Origin: a virus
DNA: 27,869 nt
Virus record (IMG/VR): IMGVR_UViG_3300033148_003847
Span: 1-27,869 of that record
Direction: 5' to 3' (one strand)
Position 1 is the stretch's first letter. Each line of letters begins with the position of its first letter. Shown in pieces: positions 18,737-26,226 of the stretch. Under the pieces are notes generated by a model, which ran no database searches, had not been told where the DNA came from, and was given only the letters and a program-made list of their open reading frames with translations. A program made the translations under genes and the position numbers.

Positions 18737-19129
18737 ATGAGTGAGATAAATGAAGACGTAAGTATAAATATCTCCGATAGTGTTAAAGAGGAGCTTATTG
18801 AAATTATCCTCGATGAAAAAGGATCTGGTTTTGGAAAGGTTGAAATAAACGGATATTTGGAATTTATCCAGTTCAGGAAACAATTTAATTCCCTTGGAAC
18901 CCCAAATGTCTTAATTACTTCTGAAAAGCTTGTAGAACCCATTTTAGAGACTGTTTTAGAGAAATCGGCATTATATCCAGTTAGAATCCTCTGTTCCAAC
19001 CCATTTGGCGATCCAAGGGATATTTTAAACTACGAACACACCAAAATCCCGTTAAATGATGTTATTGAGGTAGAAATCTCAAGCGGAACCCCAAGATCGA
19101 AGATAGAGGTGTTAATTCGCTATGCCTGA
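18737..19129 (+). CDS. Hypothetical virion-associated protein (130 aa)
   Basis: Acidic at the N-terminus (EINEDVSINISDSVKEELIE), then alternating short strands and helices (KVEINGYLEFIQF; KLVEPILETVLEK), ending in a beta-rich segment (VIEVEISSGTPRSKIEVLIRY). Its position just before the tail-fibre genes and the shared promoter class suggest a structural or baseplate role, but no family is recognised. The transcript is leaderless. The stop overlaps the next start. Confidence 0.6.
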   Translation: MSEINEDVSINISDSVKEELIEIILDEKGSGFGKVEINGYLEFIQFRKQFNSLGTPNVLITSEKLVEPILETVLEKSALYPVRILCSNPFGDPRDILNYEHTKIPLNDVIEVEISSGTPRSKIEVLIRYA

Positions 19130-19367
19130 ACAAATAATTGATTGGAATCAGGGAATGGTTGGTGTTAGTGCAGGTAGCGAGTTGTTTGTAACCGGTTCAG
19201 TGGTGGGAGTAGGAACATTCACAACAGATGAACCGATTGCTGCTTTTAGTTATGTCTATTCTGGCGACTTGATTACCCAAATGATAAGGACAACTTCAAT
19301 AGGTAGTGAAGTGAAAGATTTAACATATAGCGGAGTATTGGTTTCAACAATTGGGAGTTGGTACTGA
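19122..19367 (+). CDS. Hypothetical beta-rich tail-associated protein (81 aa)
   Basis: Composed almost wholly of short strands with glycine turns (MVGVSAGSELFVTGSVVGVG; VKDLTYSGVLVSTIG). It overlaps the preceding gene by 8 nt, and its stop overlaps the tail-fibre start by 1 nt (TGATG). A small structural or adaptor part of the tail is likely from context only. Confidence 0.58.
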   Translation: MPEQIIDWNQGMVGVSAGSELFVTGSVVGVGTFTTDEPIAAFSYVYSGDLITQMIRTTSIGSEVKDLTYSGVLVSTIGSWY

Positions 19368-20494
19368 TGCAGGTTGTTCCAAACATATTAACAGGTAAAC
19401 TTGAATTAGTTAGACCTTGGATGATGTCCGCAAATGGTAATATCTATTATACATCTGGTAATGTAGGAATAGGCACGACAACGCCTAATGAGGAATTGGT
19501 AGTTGTTGGTAATGTTAACATAACAGAAAATGTTAAAATCGGAACTCCCTCTGCATCAATATTTAAAGCAGAAATAAATTCTGATACAATATGGGCATCT
19601 TCTATGAGAAATAATCTAAGATTATCATCTGATTCTAACCCAACTATAAATTTGTATCACGAATCAGATGATAAGAGTGTGGTGTTGGCAGGTGTTGGCA
19701 ACGGCGGATTGAGGATTTATACAGGAGGTTCGGGCACAGGATTAGGAACAAATCAGTTTCAATTAGATATCAGTGGGAATCTTAGATTATACAATGGAGT
19801 TATAATGGCAAGTGGAACAGGAAATCATTATATCATGGGCAAGGTAGGAATAGGGACAACAAATCCAAAGGCAAATCTCCACATAATGAATACAGACACG
19901 GAAGTGACACCTGATTCAGGCGGGAACAATTTGGTGGTAGAAAACAACGGAGACGCAGGAATAAGTATATTAGGTGGGAACAGTGCAGGAGACTATTCAA
20001 CCATATATTTTGGGAGTCCGAACGGAAATAGGAGAGGGGGTGTGGTATACCAGAACAGTGGAGACATACTATATTTGAGGGCATATGACAAATCAAGGGT
20101 AAAGATAGATGGCACAAGGTTTATAATCAACGAGGACGGCGACGATGTGGACACAAGAATAGAGAGTAGCAATAATGCAAATATGCTATTTATTGATGGC
20201 GGAACAGATAGAGTAGGAATAGGAACAGGTTCACCAGACGCTACACTCCAAGTTGTAGGCGACTCCAAATTCGGGGATGACAACACGAATTATCTATCTG
20301 TAGCAAGTGATGGTGAGCTAACTCTTACAGGAACTGCACGAGTTGAGAAACTATATTGGATAGGAGCCAACGGGATAAAAGCACCAGGAGCCAAACCAGC
20401 CACATTCGTTGAAGACGGTTTAACCGGTTGTTGGGAATTTGATGATGCAATAGAAGCCAACCAGGAAAGCGTAAGCGGAACAGTCAAGGCATAG
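19367..20494 (+). CDS. Tail fibre or spike protein (frameshifted near its end)
   Basis: The protein carries three copies of a tail-fibre repeat of the VGIGTxxPxxxL type (GNVGIGTTTPNEELVVVGN, GKVGIGTTNPKANLHI, DRVGIGTGSPDATLQVVGD). These are separated by glycine- and asparagine-rich beta segments, as in trimeric beta-helical fibres or spikes. The C-terminal part, KLYWIGANGIKAPGAKPATF to CWEFDDA, belongs to a domain seen in other viral fibres. The frame stops at 20494, but the same domain clearly resumes in another frame at 20491. The start is ATG at 19367, overlapping the previous stop (TGATG). It probably mediates host recognition. Confidence 0.75.
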   Translation: MQVVPNILTGKLELVRPWMMSANGNIYYTSGNVGIGTTTPNEELVVVGNVNITENVKIGTPSASIFKAEINSDTIWASSMRNNLRLSSDSNPTINLYHESDDKSVVLAGVGNGGLRIYTGGSGTGLGTNQFQLDISGNLRLYNGVIMASGTGNHYIMGKVGIGTTNPKANLHIMNTDTEVTPDSGGNNLVVENNGDAGISILGGNSAGDYSTIYFGSPNGNRRGGVVYQNSGDILYLRAYDKSRVKIDGTRFIINEDGDDVDTRIESSNNANMLFIDGGTDRVGIGTGSPDATLQVVGDSKFGDDNTNYLSVASDGELTLTGTARVEKLYWIGANGIKAPGAKPATFVEDGLTGCWEFDDAIEANQESVSGTVKA

Positions 20495-20805
20495 GTTGGC
20501 ACGCAAATGGAGTAAGTCCTGGAGACTGTAAATGGCAATTTGAATACTTATGGATTAGCCCAAATGATGATGTCACAGCAGCAGCCCAGGAAACCCTTAC
20601 AGTAACAAGTACAGCCTCATCAACCTCAGATGGTTTGATAGTAGCCGAAGTAACAGGAATAGATTTGCCAAGCGAAACTGATGTTGTAATGTTCTGGAGA
20701 ATAACCAGATTAAGTGCAGATGCGGCAGACACAATAGCGGCAGTAACTCATATGAGAGGAAATTATTTCAAATATATTTCAAATAAATTAGGAACAGCAA
20801 CATAA
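20491..20805 (+). pseudogene. Out-of-frame C-terminal part of the tail fibre
   Basis: No start codon or ribosome binding site begins this frame. It carries on the fibre's C-terminal domain with IGWHANGVSPGDCKWQFEYL, then a threonine/serine-rich beta stretch and GNYFKYISNKLGTAT. The pair looks like one gene disrupted by a frameshift plus a small deletion of perhaps 10-15 residues between them. The following gene has a good AAGGAGGACAT ribosome binding site directly after this stop. Confidence 0.65.
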
Positions 20806-20814
20806 GGAGGACAT

Positions 20815-20976
20815 ATGACAGAAACATTTAAGGTAATAGAGAAAGATGAATTAGAAATAACAGAAACTAATACACGAAAATATATACGCAGAAAAGAAGA
20901 TTTAGAAAAGGAGAAAATACAACTGCAAGAACGGATAGCAAAGATAGATTCTCTATTGGCGAAATTTGAAAAATGA
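20815..20976 (+). CDS. Small coiled-coil protein (53 aa)
   Basis: The product begins MTETFKVIEKDELEITETN and then forms a charged coiled coil (KEDLEKEKIQLQERIAKIDSLLAKF). Small proteins of this design often follow fibre genes in archaeal and bacterial viruses, but their job is not established. An AAGGAGGACAT ribosome binding site lies directly upstream. The stop is followed by the GAGGTGAATGA site of the next gene. Confidence 0.6.
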   Translation: MTETFKVIEKDELEITETNTRKYIRRKEDLEKEKIQLQERIAKIDSLLAKFEK

Positions 20977-20985
20977 GGTGAATGA

Positions 20986-21156
20986 ATGGAAGAATGTGTA
21001 AAAGAAATAAATAGTTCTTTGAAGAAACATGGGTGTACTTTAATAGCAGTACCGACTTTAAAACCAAGAGATGATGGCAGTTGGAGTATAGTATGCGCTA
21101 TAGAAATAAATAAAATAAAAGAAGTATCTCCAGAACCAACAAAAACATTAAAATAA
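20986..21156 (+). CDS. Hypothetical protein (56 aa)
   Basis: The frame starts after GAGGTGAATGA. Its product has a helix (VKEINSSLKKHGC), strands (TLIAVPTLKPRDDGSWSIVCAIEI) and a basic tail. It is reminiscent of small DUF-like viral proteins with one strand pair. It closes the tail-fibre unit, and the portal promoter follows 8 nt later. Function unknown. Confidence 0.55.
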   Translation: MEECVKEINSSLKKHGCTLIAVPTLKPRDDGSWSIVCAIEINKIKEVSPEPTKTLK

Positions 21157-21164
21157 GTCTATTA

Positions 21165-21181
21165 ACGATAGCTATATAAAT
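21165..21181 (+). promoter_or_regulatory. Promoter of the head gene unit
   Basis: ACGATAGCTATATAAAT starts exactly 38 nt before the portal ATG at 21203. The TATA part is centred 26-27 nt upstream. It is the best-formed of the three related promoters and probably drives the portal-to-capsid genes as a leaderless transcript for the first gene. Confidence 0.75.
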
Positions 21182-21202
21182 GGGTTTGGATTACTCTTTA
21201 AT

Positions 21203-22555
21203 ATGGCTCTTCCAGAAATTATTTCAAGACGAATTAATACTACCCAAAAAGTTCCGATAACGGACTCAACCTTTAAGAAAATTAATTCCCTCAGATCTGG
21301 ATATTGGGTAGAAAAGGGAATAGTCACATCTGATATAACAGATTTTAAATCTGAATTAGGGACTAAAGTCATACCTCATCCCGATAAAAGTTTTAAATTA
21401 TATCAACAGATATACCAGAAAGTTCCAGTAGCTAAGTGTTCCGTCAATTCTACAGTCAATTTCGCAATTCAGAGTGGATATGAGCTCGAAGGGTCAGAAG
21501 CAGCAGTAAAGAAGATAGAAGAATGGATAGATTTAGTAAATTACGACTTGATGATGATGGACGCAATGAGGCAGATGCAAATATATGGAAATGCCTGGTT
21601 AGAAGTATCGGACATAAACTCTCCTAAATTCCTCCCAGTAGATCAAATGTATGTAGTGGTAAATTCCGGAGATGAGAATGACGGTCAAATCAAAGGCTAT
21701 AGTCAGATTATAAGAGAAGGTGAAGAAGGGATACCCTTTGACCCAAAAGACATGGTACATTTTATTTGGAATGAAGAATCGGGTCTTGGTAGTGGATTCT
21801 ATGGTGTATCGGATTTAAAGGCTGGAGCAACTGTTCTACAACGCCTTTTAAACTTCCAAGAAGATATAGGAGAAGTTATGCACAATCATGCACAACCTAT
21901 ATTGCATTGGATTTTGGGATCTGAAGATAGCCCAGCAACCAAACCACAAATTGATGCCTTCAAGGACAATCTTGGAGATAGGGAAGTTGGTGGAGACTTA
22001 ATTACAAGCTGGGGAGTGGAAGGAAAAGCCATTACAGCAGACTTGAGAATGGTACAACCCGATGGGATGTTAAAACACCTTGAAAACCAGCTTATAAGCG
22101 CACTTGGCGTACCGGCGACGTTTATTCGTGGTGGTGAGAGTTCCAATAAAGCTACGGCAGAAGTCGAATTACAGACATTCGATAGAAGAGTAAAATCAAT
22201 AAGAAGGGTAGTTAGCAGTTATACAGAAGATTATATTTTCCCATTAATTACTGGTGGTGATAAGGTTAAAATAATTTGGAATGAACCAAGTTTTGAAACT
22301 GAAGCCAAAAAAGCCGAAATGGTTAAGAATCTTGTTGCCGGTAATATGCCACTCGCAGTTGCACTCAAAATAGTTGGGTGGAACGCATATGTGAATGATT
22401 TAGAGGAAGCTGGCGGAGAAAAAGAGCCAATGGCCCCAATGGGCATGGGACCACCAGAAGATAAGAAAAAGCCAAAAGTCCCCAAGGAAGAGGACTATAA
22501 TAACCAAGTAGAATGGTTAAAGGCAATCAGTGAATGGAAAGATAGCCTTAAATAG
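21203..22555 (+). CDS. Phage portal protein (HK97/SPP1-type)
   Basis: The portal is the dodecameric ring through which DNA enters and leaves the head. The order of conserved parts fits: an N-terminal region with KLYQQIYQKVPVAKCSVN (near 65-80), then IYGNAWLEV (about 130), KDMVHFIWN (about 187), the central helical stem (LLNFQEDIGEVMHNHAQ), and LGVPATFIRGGESSNKATAEVELQTF (around 300, shown in parts) as in many portals. Residues 400-450 are acidic and proline-rich, a flexible C-terminus. The length of 450 is standard. Start is fixed by the leaderless promoter. No terminase gene precedes it here. Confidence 0.88.
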   Translation: MALPEIISRRINTTQKVPITDSTFKKINSLRSGYWVEKGIVTSDITDFKSELGTKVIPHPDKSFKLYQQIYQKVPVAKCSVNSTVNFAIQSGYELEGSEAAVKKIEEWIDLVNYDLMMMDAMRQMQIYGNAWLEVSDINSPKFLPVDQMYVVVNSGDENDGQIKGYSQIIREGEEGIPFDPKDMVHFIWNEESGLGSGFYGVSDLKAGATVLQRLLNFQEDIGEVMHNHAQPILHWILGSEDSPATKPQIDAFKDNLGDREVGGDLITSWGVEGKAITADLRMVQPDGMLKHLENQLISALGVPATFIRGGESSNKATAEVELQTFDRRVKSIRRVVSSYTEDYIFPLITGGDKVKIIWNEPSFETEAKKAEMVKNLVAGNMPLAVALKIVGWNAYVNDLEEAGGEKEPMAPMGMGPPEDKKKPKVPKEEDYNNQVEWLKAISEWKDSLK

Positions 22556-22562
22556 GAGTTAC

Positions 22563-22859
22563 ATGAAATCTTTAAATGAGTTACTAAGAACAAAAGAGAC
22601 AATCAAAGATAGTAAATCAAAGGCCTTTTTAACAAGGCAAAAATTAAAAAATGGAAACTATATCCTGTTACCTGGATATGAAGTGGATTACATTGAACAG
22701 GGTGCAACGGAAGAAACAGTGTTTAGACACGAATTGTATACACAAGGACAGGCGGGATTCAATTCACGAAATGTGAAAGCAAAGAGAAAATTTGATGTTG
22801 ATCACAAGGTATCACACAGTGACTTAAAGAATAAATACAGTGTGATAGATCAAACTTGA
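22563..22859 (+). CDS. Hypothetical protein between portal and protease (98 aa)
   Basis: The ATG at 22563 is preceded by AATAGGAGTTAC. The longer in-frame start at 22530 would overlap the portal end. The product has an N-terminal helix (KSLNELLRTKETIKDSK) and a beta-rich C-terminal half (NYILLPGYEVDYIEQG). A gene in this place is common in HK97-type clusters, but the protein is not recognised. A minor head or prohead factor is plausible. Confidence 0.62.
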   Translation: MKSLNELLRTKETIKDSKSKAFLTRQKLKNGNYILLPGYEVDYIEQGATEETVFRHELYTQGQAGFNSRNVKAKRKFDVDHKVSHSDLKNKYSVIDQT

Positions 22860-22865
22860 GGTGAA

Positions 22866-23006
22866 ATGATGACACCGAAGATAATAGAAAATGTTCGCAT
22901 ATCATTTAATGCACCACTAACATCGGAAGCAATAGGCAAAGATAATAATTCAAGAAAAATTGCTGGTATGGCCGTTCCAGCACAAGAATCAAGGAAGAGG
23001 ATTTAA
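22866..23006 (+). pseudogene. N-terminal fragment of the prohead protease
   Basis: This starts at ATG 22866 after GAGGTGAA and encodes TPKIIENVRISFNAPLTSEA and then RKIAGMAVPAQESRK, the usual N-terminal strand-rich start of the HK97 protease fold. It stops at 23004-23006. The second half of the protease lies in the frame two bases later, continuing as RIKEEDLNKAKFNGKPY. A frameshift, perhaps with a few bases missing, lies between about 22970 and 23000. Confidence 0.62.
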
Positions 23007-23047
23007 ATAAAGCGAAATTTAATGGAAAACCCTATGCTGAAGGAATT

Positions 23048-23728
23048 ATGCTCAATATGGGGCTAAACCATTCTGAAGACGTAACAGACATTGTGGGAAA
23101 GTGGAAACCCATTTTTAACGATGCTGGAATAGCGTTCGAGGGTATGGTTTACAATACAGGCAAATATCCATATATCACAGATATGCTTGACAAGAAACTC
23201 TGGGAATCAGTCTCAGTGGAAATGATGGCAGATTTGATAGAGGAAGATGGTGGAGTATTTGCAAAGAATCAGGATATTCTTGGACTTGACTTTGTCAAGC
23301 ATCCAGGATTACCAGATGCTAATGTAGGGATTGCCGAAGCGTTTGAGAAGGCCGTTAAGGAGAGTTCAATTCAAATTGATGAGCCTGAAGCAGAGCATCC
23401 CGAAGGAGATGAAAATATGGAAAAGGAAGAGATAATGGTTAAGGAAGAGGAAGAGAAGCAAGAAGAGGAAGAGCCAAAGGAAGAGGTTCCTGAAGAGAAA
23501 TCTGAAGAGCCAGAACCAGAAGCACCTTCCACAGATAACAAAGAAACCGAGACTTTAATCAAGAAAACACTTGAGAAAGTAGAAGAGCTTTCAAAAGATG
23601 TTAAAAAACTAAAGGAGACTCCAAAGAGCAAAGGAAAGGTAACAGAGAAATCTGAGCCAGAAATTTCACTTGTTAAGGAAAGAGCCGGTGGAAAAATGAA
23701 CATATACTCAGAGGAGATACTTTATTAA
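23048..23728 (+). CDS. Prohead protease with fused scaffold-like region (main part)
   Basis: The first 105 residues are the catalytic part of a HK97-type (S78-like) protease. A histidine (GLNHSEDVTD) and a serine (WESVSVEM) match the family's expected positions. The frame is open upstream to about 22950, so the real gene begins at 22866 and is broken by a frameshift. The last 120 residues are strongly acidic, then a charged coiled coil (KETETLIKKTLEKVEELSKDVKKL) and a basic end, as in scaffold or delta domains that the protease removes during head maturation. The fused order (protease then scaffold) is known in other viruses. Confidence 0.75.
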   Translation: MLNMGLNHSEDVTDIVGKWKPIFNDAGIAFEGMVYNTGKYPYITDMLDKKLWESVSVEMMADLIEEDGGVFAKNQDILGLDFVKHPGLPDANVGIAEAFEKAVKESSIQIDEPEAEHPEGDENMEKEEIMVKEEEEKQEEEEPKEEVPEEKSEEPEPEAPSTDNKETETLIKKTLEKVEELSKDVKKLKETPKSKGKVTEKSEPEISLVKERAGGKMNIYSEEILY

Positions 23729-23738
23729 GGTGATTTAA

Positions 23739-24206
23739 ATGGCACATTCAATAGATTTTGAACAAATAACCGACCAGTGGGGAAATTTTAGAGCAACCAC
23801 GGTCGCCACGGTATCAGGCGGACAGTTTGTTAAAGCATTAAGTGTAAGCGAAGCTTCAACAAGCAGACCAGACGAGATACTACAAGTTGACCTTGCGGAC
23901 GGTGGTGCTGGAGACAGTTTGCTATGTGTCGGTATGGCAACAAACAACGCAGCTTCAGGAGAAGAGGTTACAGTTGTAACAAGAGGAATTTATAGAACAT
24001 GGGCACTTGGAACTTGCCTTGCAGGAGCTACAGTCGCAGCCGCAGCAGATTCAAATGTTCAGGACGCAGTTATCCCATCAGTTTATCAGTGTTTGGGATC
24101 GGCAGTCGCAATGGGAACAGATACAACCTCATCAGTAGGAAGAGCACTAAACACAGCAGTTTCAGGTGAAAAAGTATTCATATTGATGAATGTAGGAGGT
24201 TTTTAA
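23739..24206 (+). CDS. Head decoration/stabilisation protein
   Basis: The 155-residue protein is beta-rich, alanine- and glycine-rich and has no cysteine pairs. ATVATVSGGQFVKALSV, the YRTWALGTCLAGATVAAAAD stretch and GRALNTAVSGEKVFILM are all typical of the DUF2190-like decoration proteins that sit on capsid surfaces. It directly precedes the major capsid gene with a 1-nt gap, as usual. Start follows AAGGTGATTTAA. Decoration function is inference from family resemblance and context. Confidence 0.68.
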   Translation: MAHSIDFEQITDQWGNFRATTVATVSGGQFVKALSVSEASTSRPDEILQVDLADGGAGDSLLCVGMATNNAASGEEVTVVTRGIYRTWALGTCLAGATVAAAADSNVQDAVIPSVYQCLGSAVAMGTDTTSSVGRALNTAVSGEKVFILMNVGGF

Positions 24207-24207
24207 T

Positions 24208-25074
24208 ATGGCACTAAAAAGACTTAGCGAATTAATGACAAGAGATACAGAGCCACATTTGCTTCCCTCAACTCTATATGGTACTCTTATAGCAGCTGTT
24301 AGGAAGAACTTGATAGCAACAAATTTACTTGCTTACAGGTTTGGACCAAGTTCAATTAAAGGGTCTTCAATTGATGTTGTTACAGAAGACAGGGATTCAG
24401 CGGCAGTTCACACAATCAGTGAGGGTCAGGAAGTTCCAATCGACTTGATGGAAACAAGCACATTCAACATGAAGCCCGTTAAGTATGGATACAGACCACT
24501 TATAACCAAAGAGATGCAGGAAGATGGTCAGTGGGACATGATTCAGAAGAACATAGAACTCGCAGGATATAAGATGGCTGACAAACTCGACTCTCTAATA
24601 TTAGCAGAGATAGAGACCGCAGCAGCTTTAACAACCGACGATAATGGAGCAACAAGATCAGCAAATACAGTTTCAGGATCAACAGCATTAACAATTAAAA
24701 ATATAACAGATGCAATGGCTCTGCTTGAAGCAGATAATTATTTGCCAACAGATCTTATCATTCATCCGAATGTAGCTAACGATATTAGAAATATAGATAC
24801 ATTCGTTGAAGCGGATAAATCTGGAGTTATGAATCCAACAAAGAGATTGATAGGTACAATCTTCGGAATGAGAGTTTGGGTTTCAAATAACGTAACAAGC
24901 AATTACGCATATGTTATAGACAAGAACCACGCACTTGCACTCGCAGAGAAGAGACCAATAACAATTGAGAGATACGACGACGTAACAAGAGACCTTTTAG
25001 GAGTTGTTATAACAGCAAGGTGGAAAGCAAGGTATCTGAGACCAGATGCAAACGCTTACATAACCACAAGTTAA
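24208..25074 (+). CDS. Major capsid protein (HK97 fold)
   Basis: The 288-residue protein matches HK97-fold capsids. It has an N-terminal arm (RLSELMTRDTEPHLLPSTLYG), an E-loop region (SSIDVVTEDRDSAAVHTISEGQEVPI, in parts) and a spine helix (EDGQWDMIQKNIELAGYKMADKLDSLILAEI). The P- and A-domain strands include TDLIIHPNVANDIRNI, RLIGTIFGMRVWVSN and AYVIDKNHALALAEKRPITIE. The absence of a separate scaffold-cleaved N-terminal domain fits the scaffold being fused to the protease. It is followed by a strong hairpin terminator. Start is preceded by GGAGGTTTTTAAT. Confidence 0.87.
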   Translation: MALKRLSELMTRDTEPHLLPSTLYGTLIAAVRKNLIATNLLAYRFGPSSIKGSSIDVVTEDRDSAAVHTISEGQEVPIDLMETSTFNMKPVKYGYRPLITKEMQEDGQWDMIQKNIELAGYKMADKLDSLILAEIETAAALTTDDNGATRSANTVSGSTALTIKNITDAMALLEADNYLPTDLIIHPNVANDIRNIDTFVEADKSGVMNPTKRLIGTIFGMRVWVSNNVTSNYAYVIDKNHALALAEKRPITIERYDDVTRDLLGVVITARWKARYLRPDANAYITTS

Positions 25075-25078
25075 ATTT

Positions 25079-25099
25079 AGGGGATTTTCCCCTATTTTT
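25079..25099 (+). terminator. Terminator after the major capsid gene
   Basis: AGGGGA-TTT-TCCCCT is a perfect 6-bp GC-rich stem with a 3-nt loop, followed by ATTTTTA. It sits 5 nt after the capsid stop codon. This fits an intrinsic terminator that lets capsid message accumulate while lowering transcription of the tail genes downstream. Confidence 0.7.
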
Positions 25100-25119
25100 A
25101 ATAATTAGGAGATGAAAAA

Positions 25120-25518
25120 ATGAAAGATGGATTAAAAAGCGAACAGATGAAAGCAATTGATTTATTCGCAACTGGTAGTTTAACTGCCGACCTAATAAGT
25201 GGTGCTGGTCTACATGTAGGAGCAGGCGAAGTTGGTGCAGAAGAGCAAAACTTTGTTAGTGCTGGTAGTCCTCCAACAGGTGGATATATACTTCAAGCGG
25301 GTAATGCCGTACTTGATGGTGGAAGTGTTTGGGTAGCATATCCAACAACATATGTTTCAGCACCAGAGGTTGTTACGGGAGTTATAAATCAAGCAGCAAA
25401 TTTCGACAACGAAAACACAATCTCAGCAGGGTCAATAGATACTGGTAGCTTCATAGCAATTGGTAGTGCTGCTGACACAACATTTAGTTGGATAGCAGTT
25501 GGATCAGGAACATTTTAA
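25120..25518 (+). CDS. Hypothetical beta-rich structural protein (132 aa)
   Basis: Helical start (LKSEQMKAIDLFATGS) then glycine-rich beta strands (WVAYPTTYVSAPEVVTGVI; SFIAIGSAADTTFSWIAVGSG). The C-terminal 70 residues resemble the H-type lectin-like strands seen in viral fibres, with the 'tYVSAPEVV' pattern. It may be a head fibre or minor tail protein. Start follows AGGAGATGAAAAA; it is the first gene after the capsid terminator. Confidence 0.58.
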   Translation: MKDGLKSEQMKAIDLFATGSLTADLISGAGLHVGAGEVGAEEQNFVSAGSPPTGGYILQAGNAVLDGGSVWVAYPTTYVSAPEVVTGVINQAANFDNENTISAGSIDTGSFIAIGSAADTTFSWIAVGSGTF

Positions 25519-25528
25519 AGGTGAATAA

Positions 25529-25690
25529 ATGGCAATAACAGTAACATCCACAGGTAGCCAATGGCGAATGTGGAGAGGAACAGAAGAAGAAGTTGTCAAT
25601 AATCTTATGGTTAGTGGTATAGGCACAGTATCAGTTAAAGGGTTTGATACAAACGCTGCTGGTAGTGCTGTCGTACTGCTTAACTATTAG
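25529..25690 (+). CDS. Hypothetical small structural protein (53 aa)
   Basis: A 53-residue frame after AAAGGTGAATAA. Beta-rich (AITVTSTGSQWRMWRG; GTVSVKGFDTNAAGSAVVLL). Likely a small minor structural protein from context between head and connector genes. No family is recognised. Confidence 0.5.
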   Translation: MAITVTSTGSQWRMWRGTEEEVVNNLMVSGIGTVSVKGFDTNAAGSAVVLLNY

Positions 25691-25698
25691 GAGACCAC

Positions 25699-26073
25699 AT
25701 GGCTATTACCAAATGGGACCTAACAAATAGGGTCAGTAATAGAATTAAAGACAAGCCATCTTCGTTGGGAAGTGCAATCATCGTCGAGTTTATCGAGGAT
25801 GCTTCACAAGACGTAGAGAATTACACGGGCTTATCTATAGACCTTACAAACATTGGTAGTAGCTATATGGGTATCCTTACCGATATCGGCACGCTCTATT
25901 CCCTTAACTATATGGGCAATGTTGGAGTAAGCTATAAACTCGGTAGAACAGATATAAACAAGAAAACAGAAATAGAAGGAATATCAAAACAACAGACAAT
26001 CCTTGAAGCCAAGATTCAGCGAAAGTTGGATATGTTAGGTAAAAGGATTAAACAAAATGTTTACAATCCTTAA
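25699..26073 (+). CDS. Probable head-tail connector (gp6-like)
   Basis: The N-terminal half is helical with a conserved-looking pattern, NRVSNRIKDKPSSLGSAII then EFIEDASQDVENYTG (residues 10-43), as in head-tail connector and gp6-like adaptors. The C-terminus is basic and helical (IQRKLDMLGKRIKQN). Its location after the capsid genes and before tail proteins fits that role. Start is preceded by TAGGAGACCAC. Moderate confidence because the family match is by pattern only. Confidence 0.52.
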   Translation: MAITKWDLTNRVSNRIKDKPSSLGSAIIVEFIEDASQDVENYTGLSIDLTNIGSSYMGILTDIGTLYSLNYMGNVGVSYKLGRTDINKKTEIEGISKQQTILEAKIQRKLDMLGKRIKQNVYNP

Positions 26074-26082
26074 GGTGAGAAA

Positions 26083-26226
26083 ATGAAATGGGAAGAACTA
26101 ACAGAGAGAATATTAGATAACTTTGATAGAAGAGGCTCAGAGAGAGTTAAGCTTAAGGGATCAGTAACAGCTGTGCTTAGAGATAAGAATGGCAATATTA
26201 AAGAAACGAGGGAGTGTAAATTATGA
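26083..26226 (+). CDS. Hypothetical protein (47 aa), possibly the N-terminal part of the next protein
   Basis: This frame runs ERVKLKGSVTAVLRDKNGNIK, typical of a beta-hairpin start of viral tail proteins. It ends with a 4-nt overlap (ATGA) into the next gene, which is in a different frame. In similar viruses the two parts often form one protein, so a lost base near 26222 is possible, but coupling of two genes is equally likely. AAGGTGAGAAA serves as ribosome binding site. Confidence 0.5.
   Translation: MKWEELTERILDNFDRRGSERVKLKGSVTAVLRDKNGNIKETRECKL

Noticed and set aside
19833-20538. Three minus-strand frames opposite the tail fibre
   Set aside because: Low-complexity shadows of the glycine- and asparagine-rich fibre gene with no start signals.
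22530-22562. Upstream start for the gene after the portal
   Set aside because: It would overlap the portal end and lacks a ribosome binding site, whereas ATG 22563 has AGGAGTT at good spacing.
23371-23703. Long serine-rich minus-strand frame opposite the protease scaffold region
   Set aside because: Mirror image of the acidic GAA/GAG-rich coding strand, so serine runs are an artefact.
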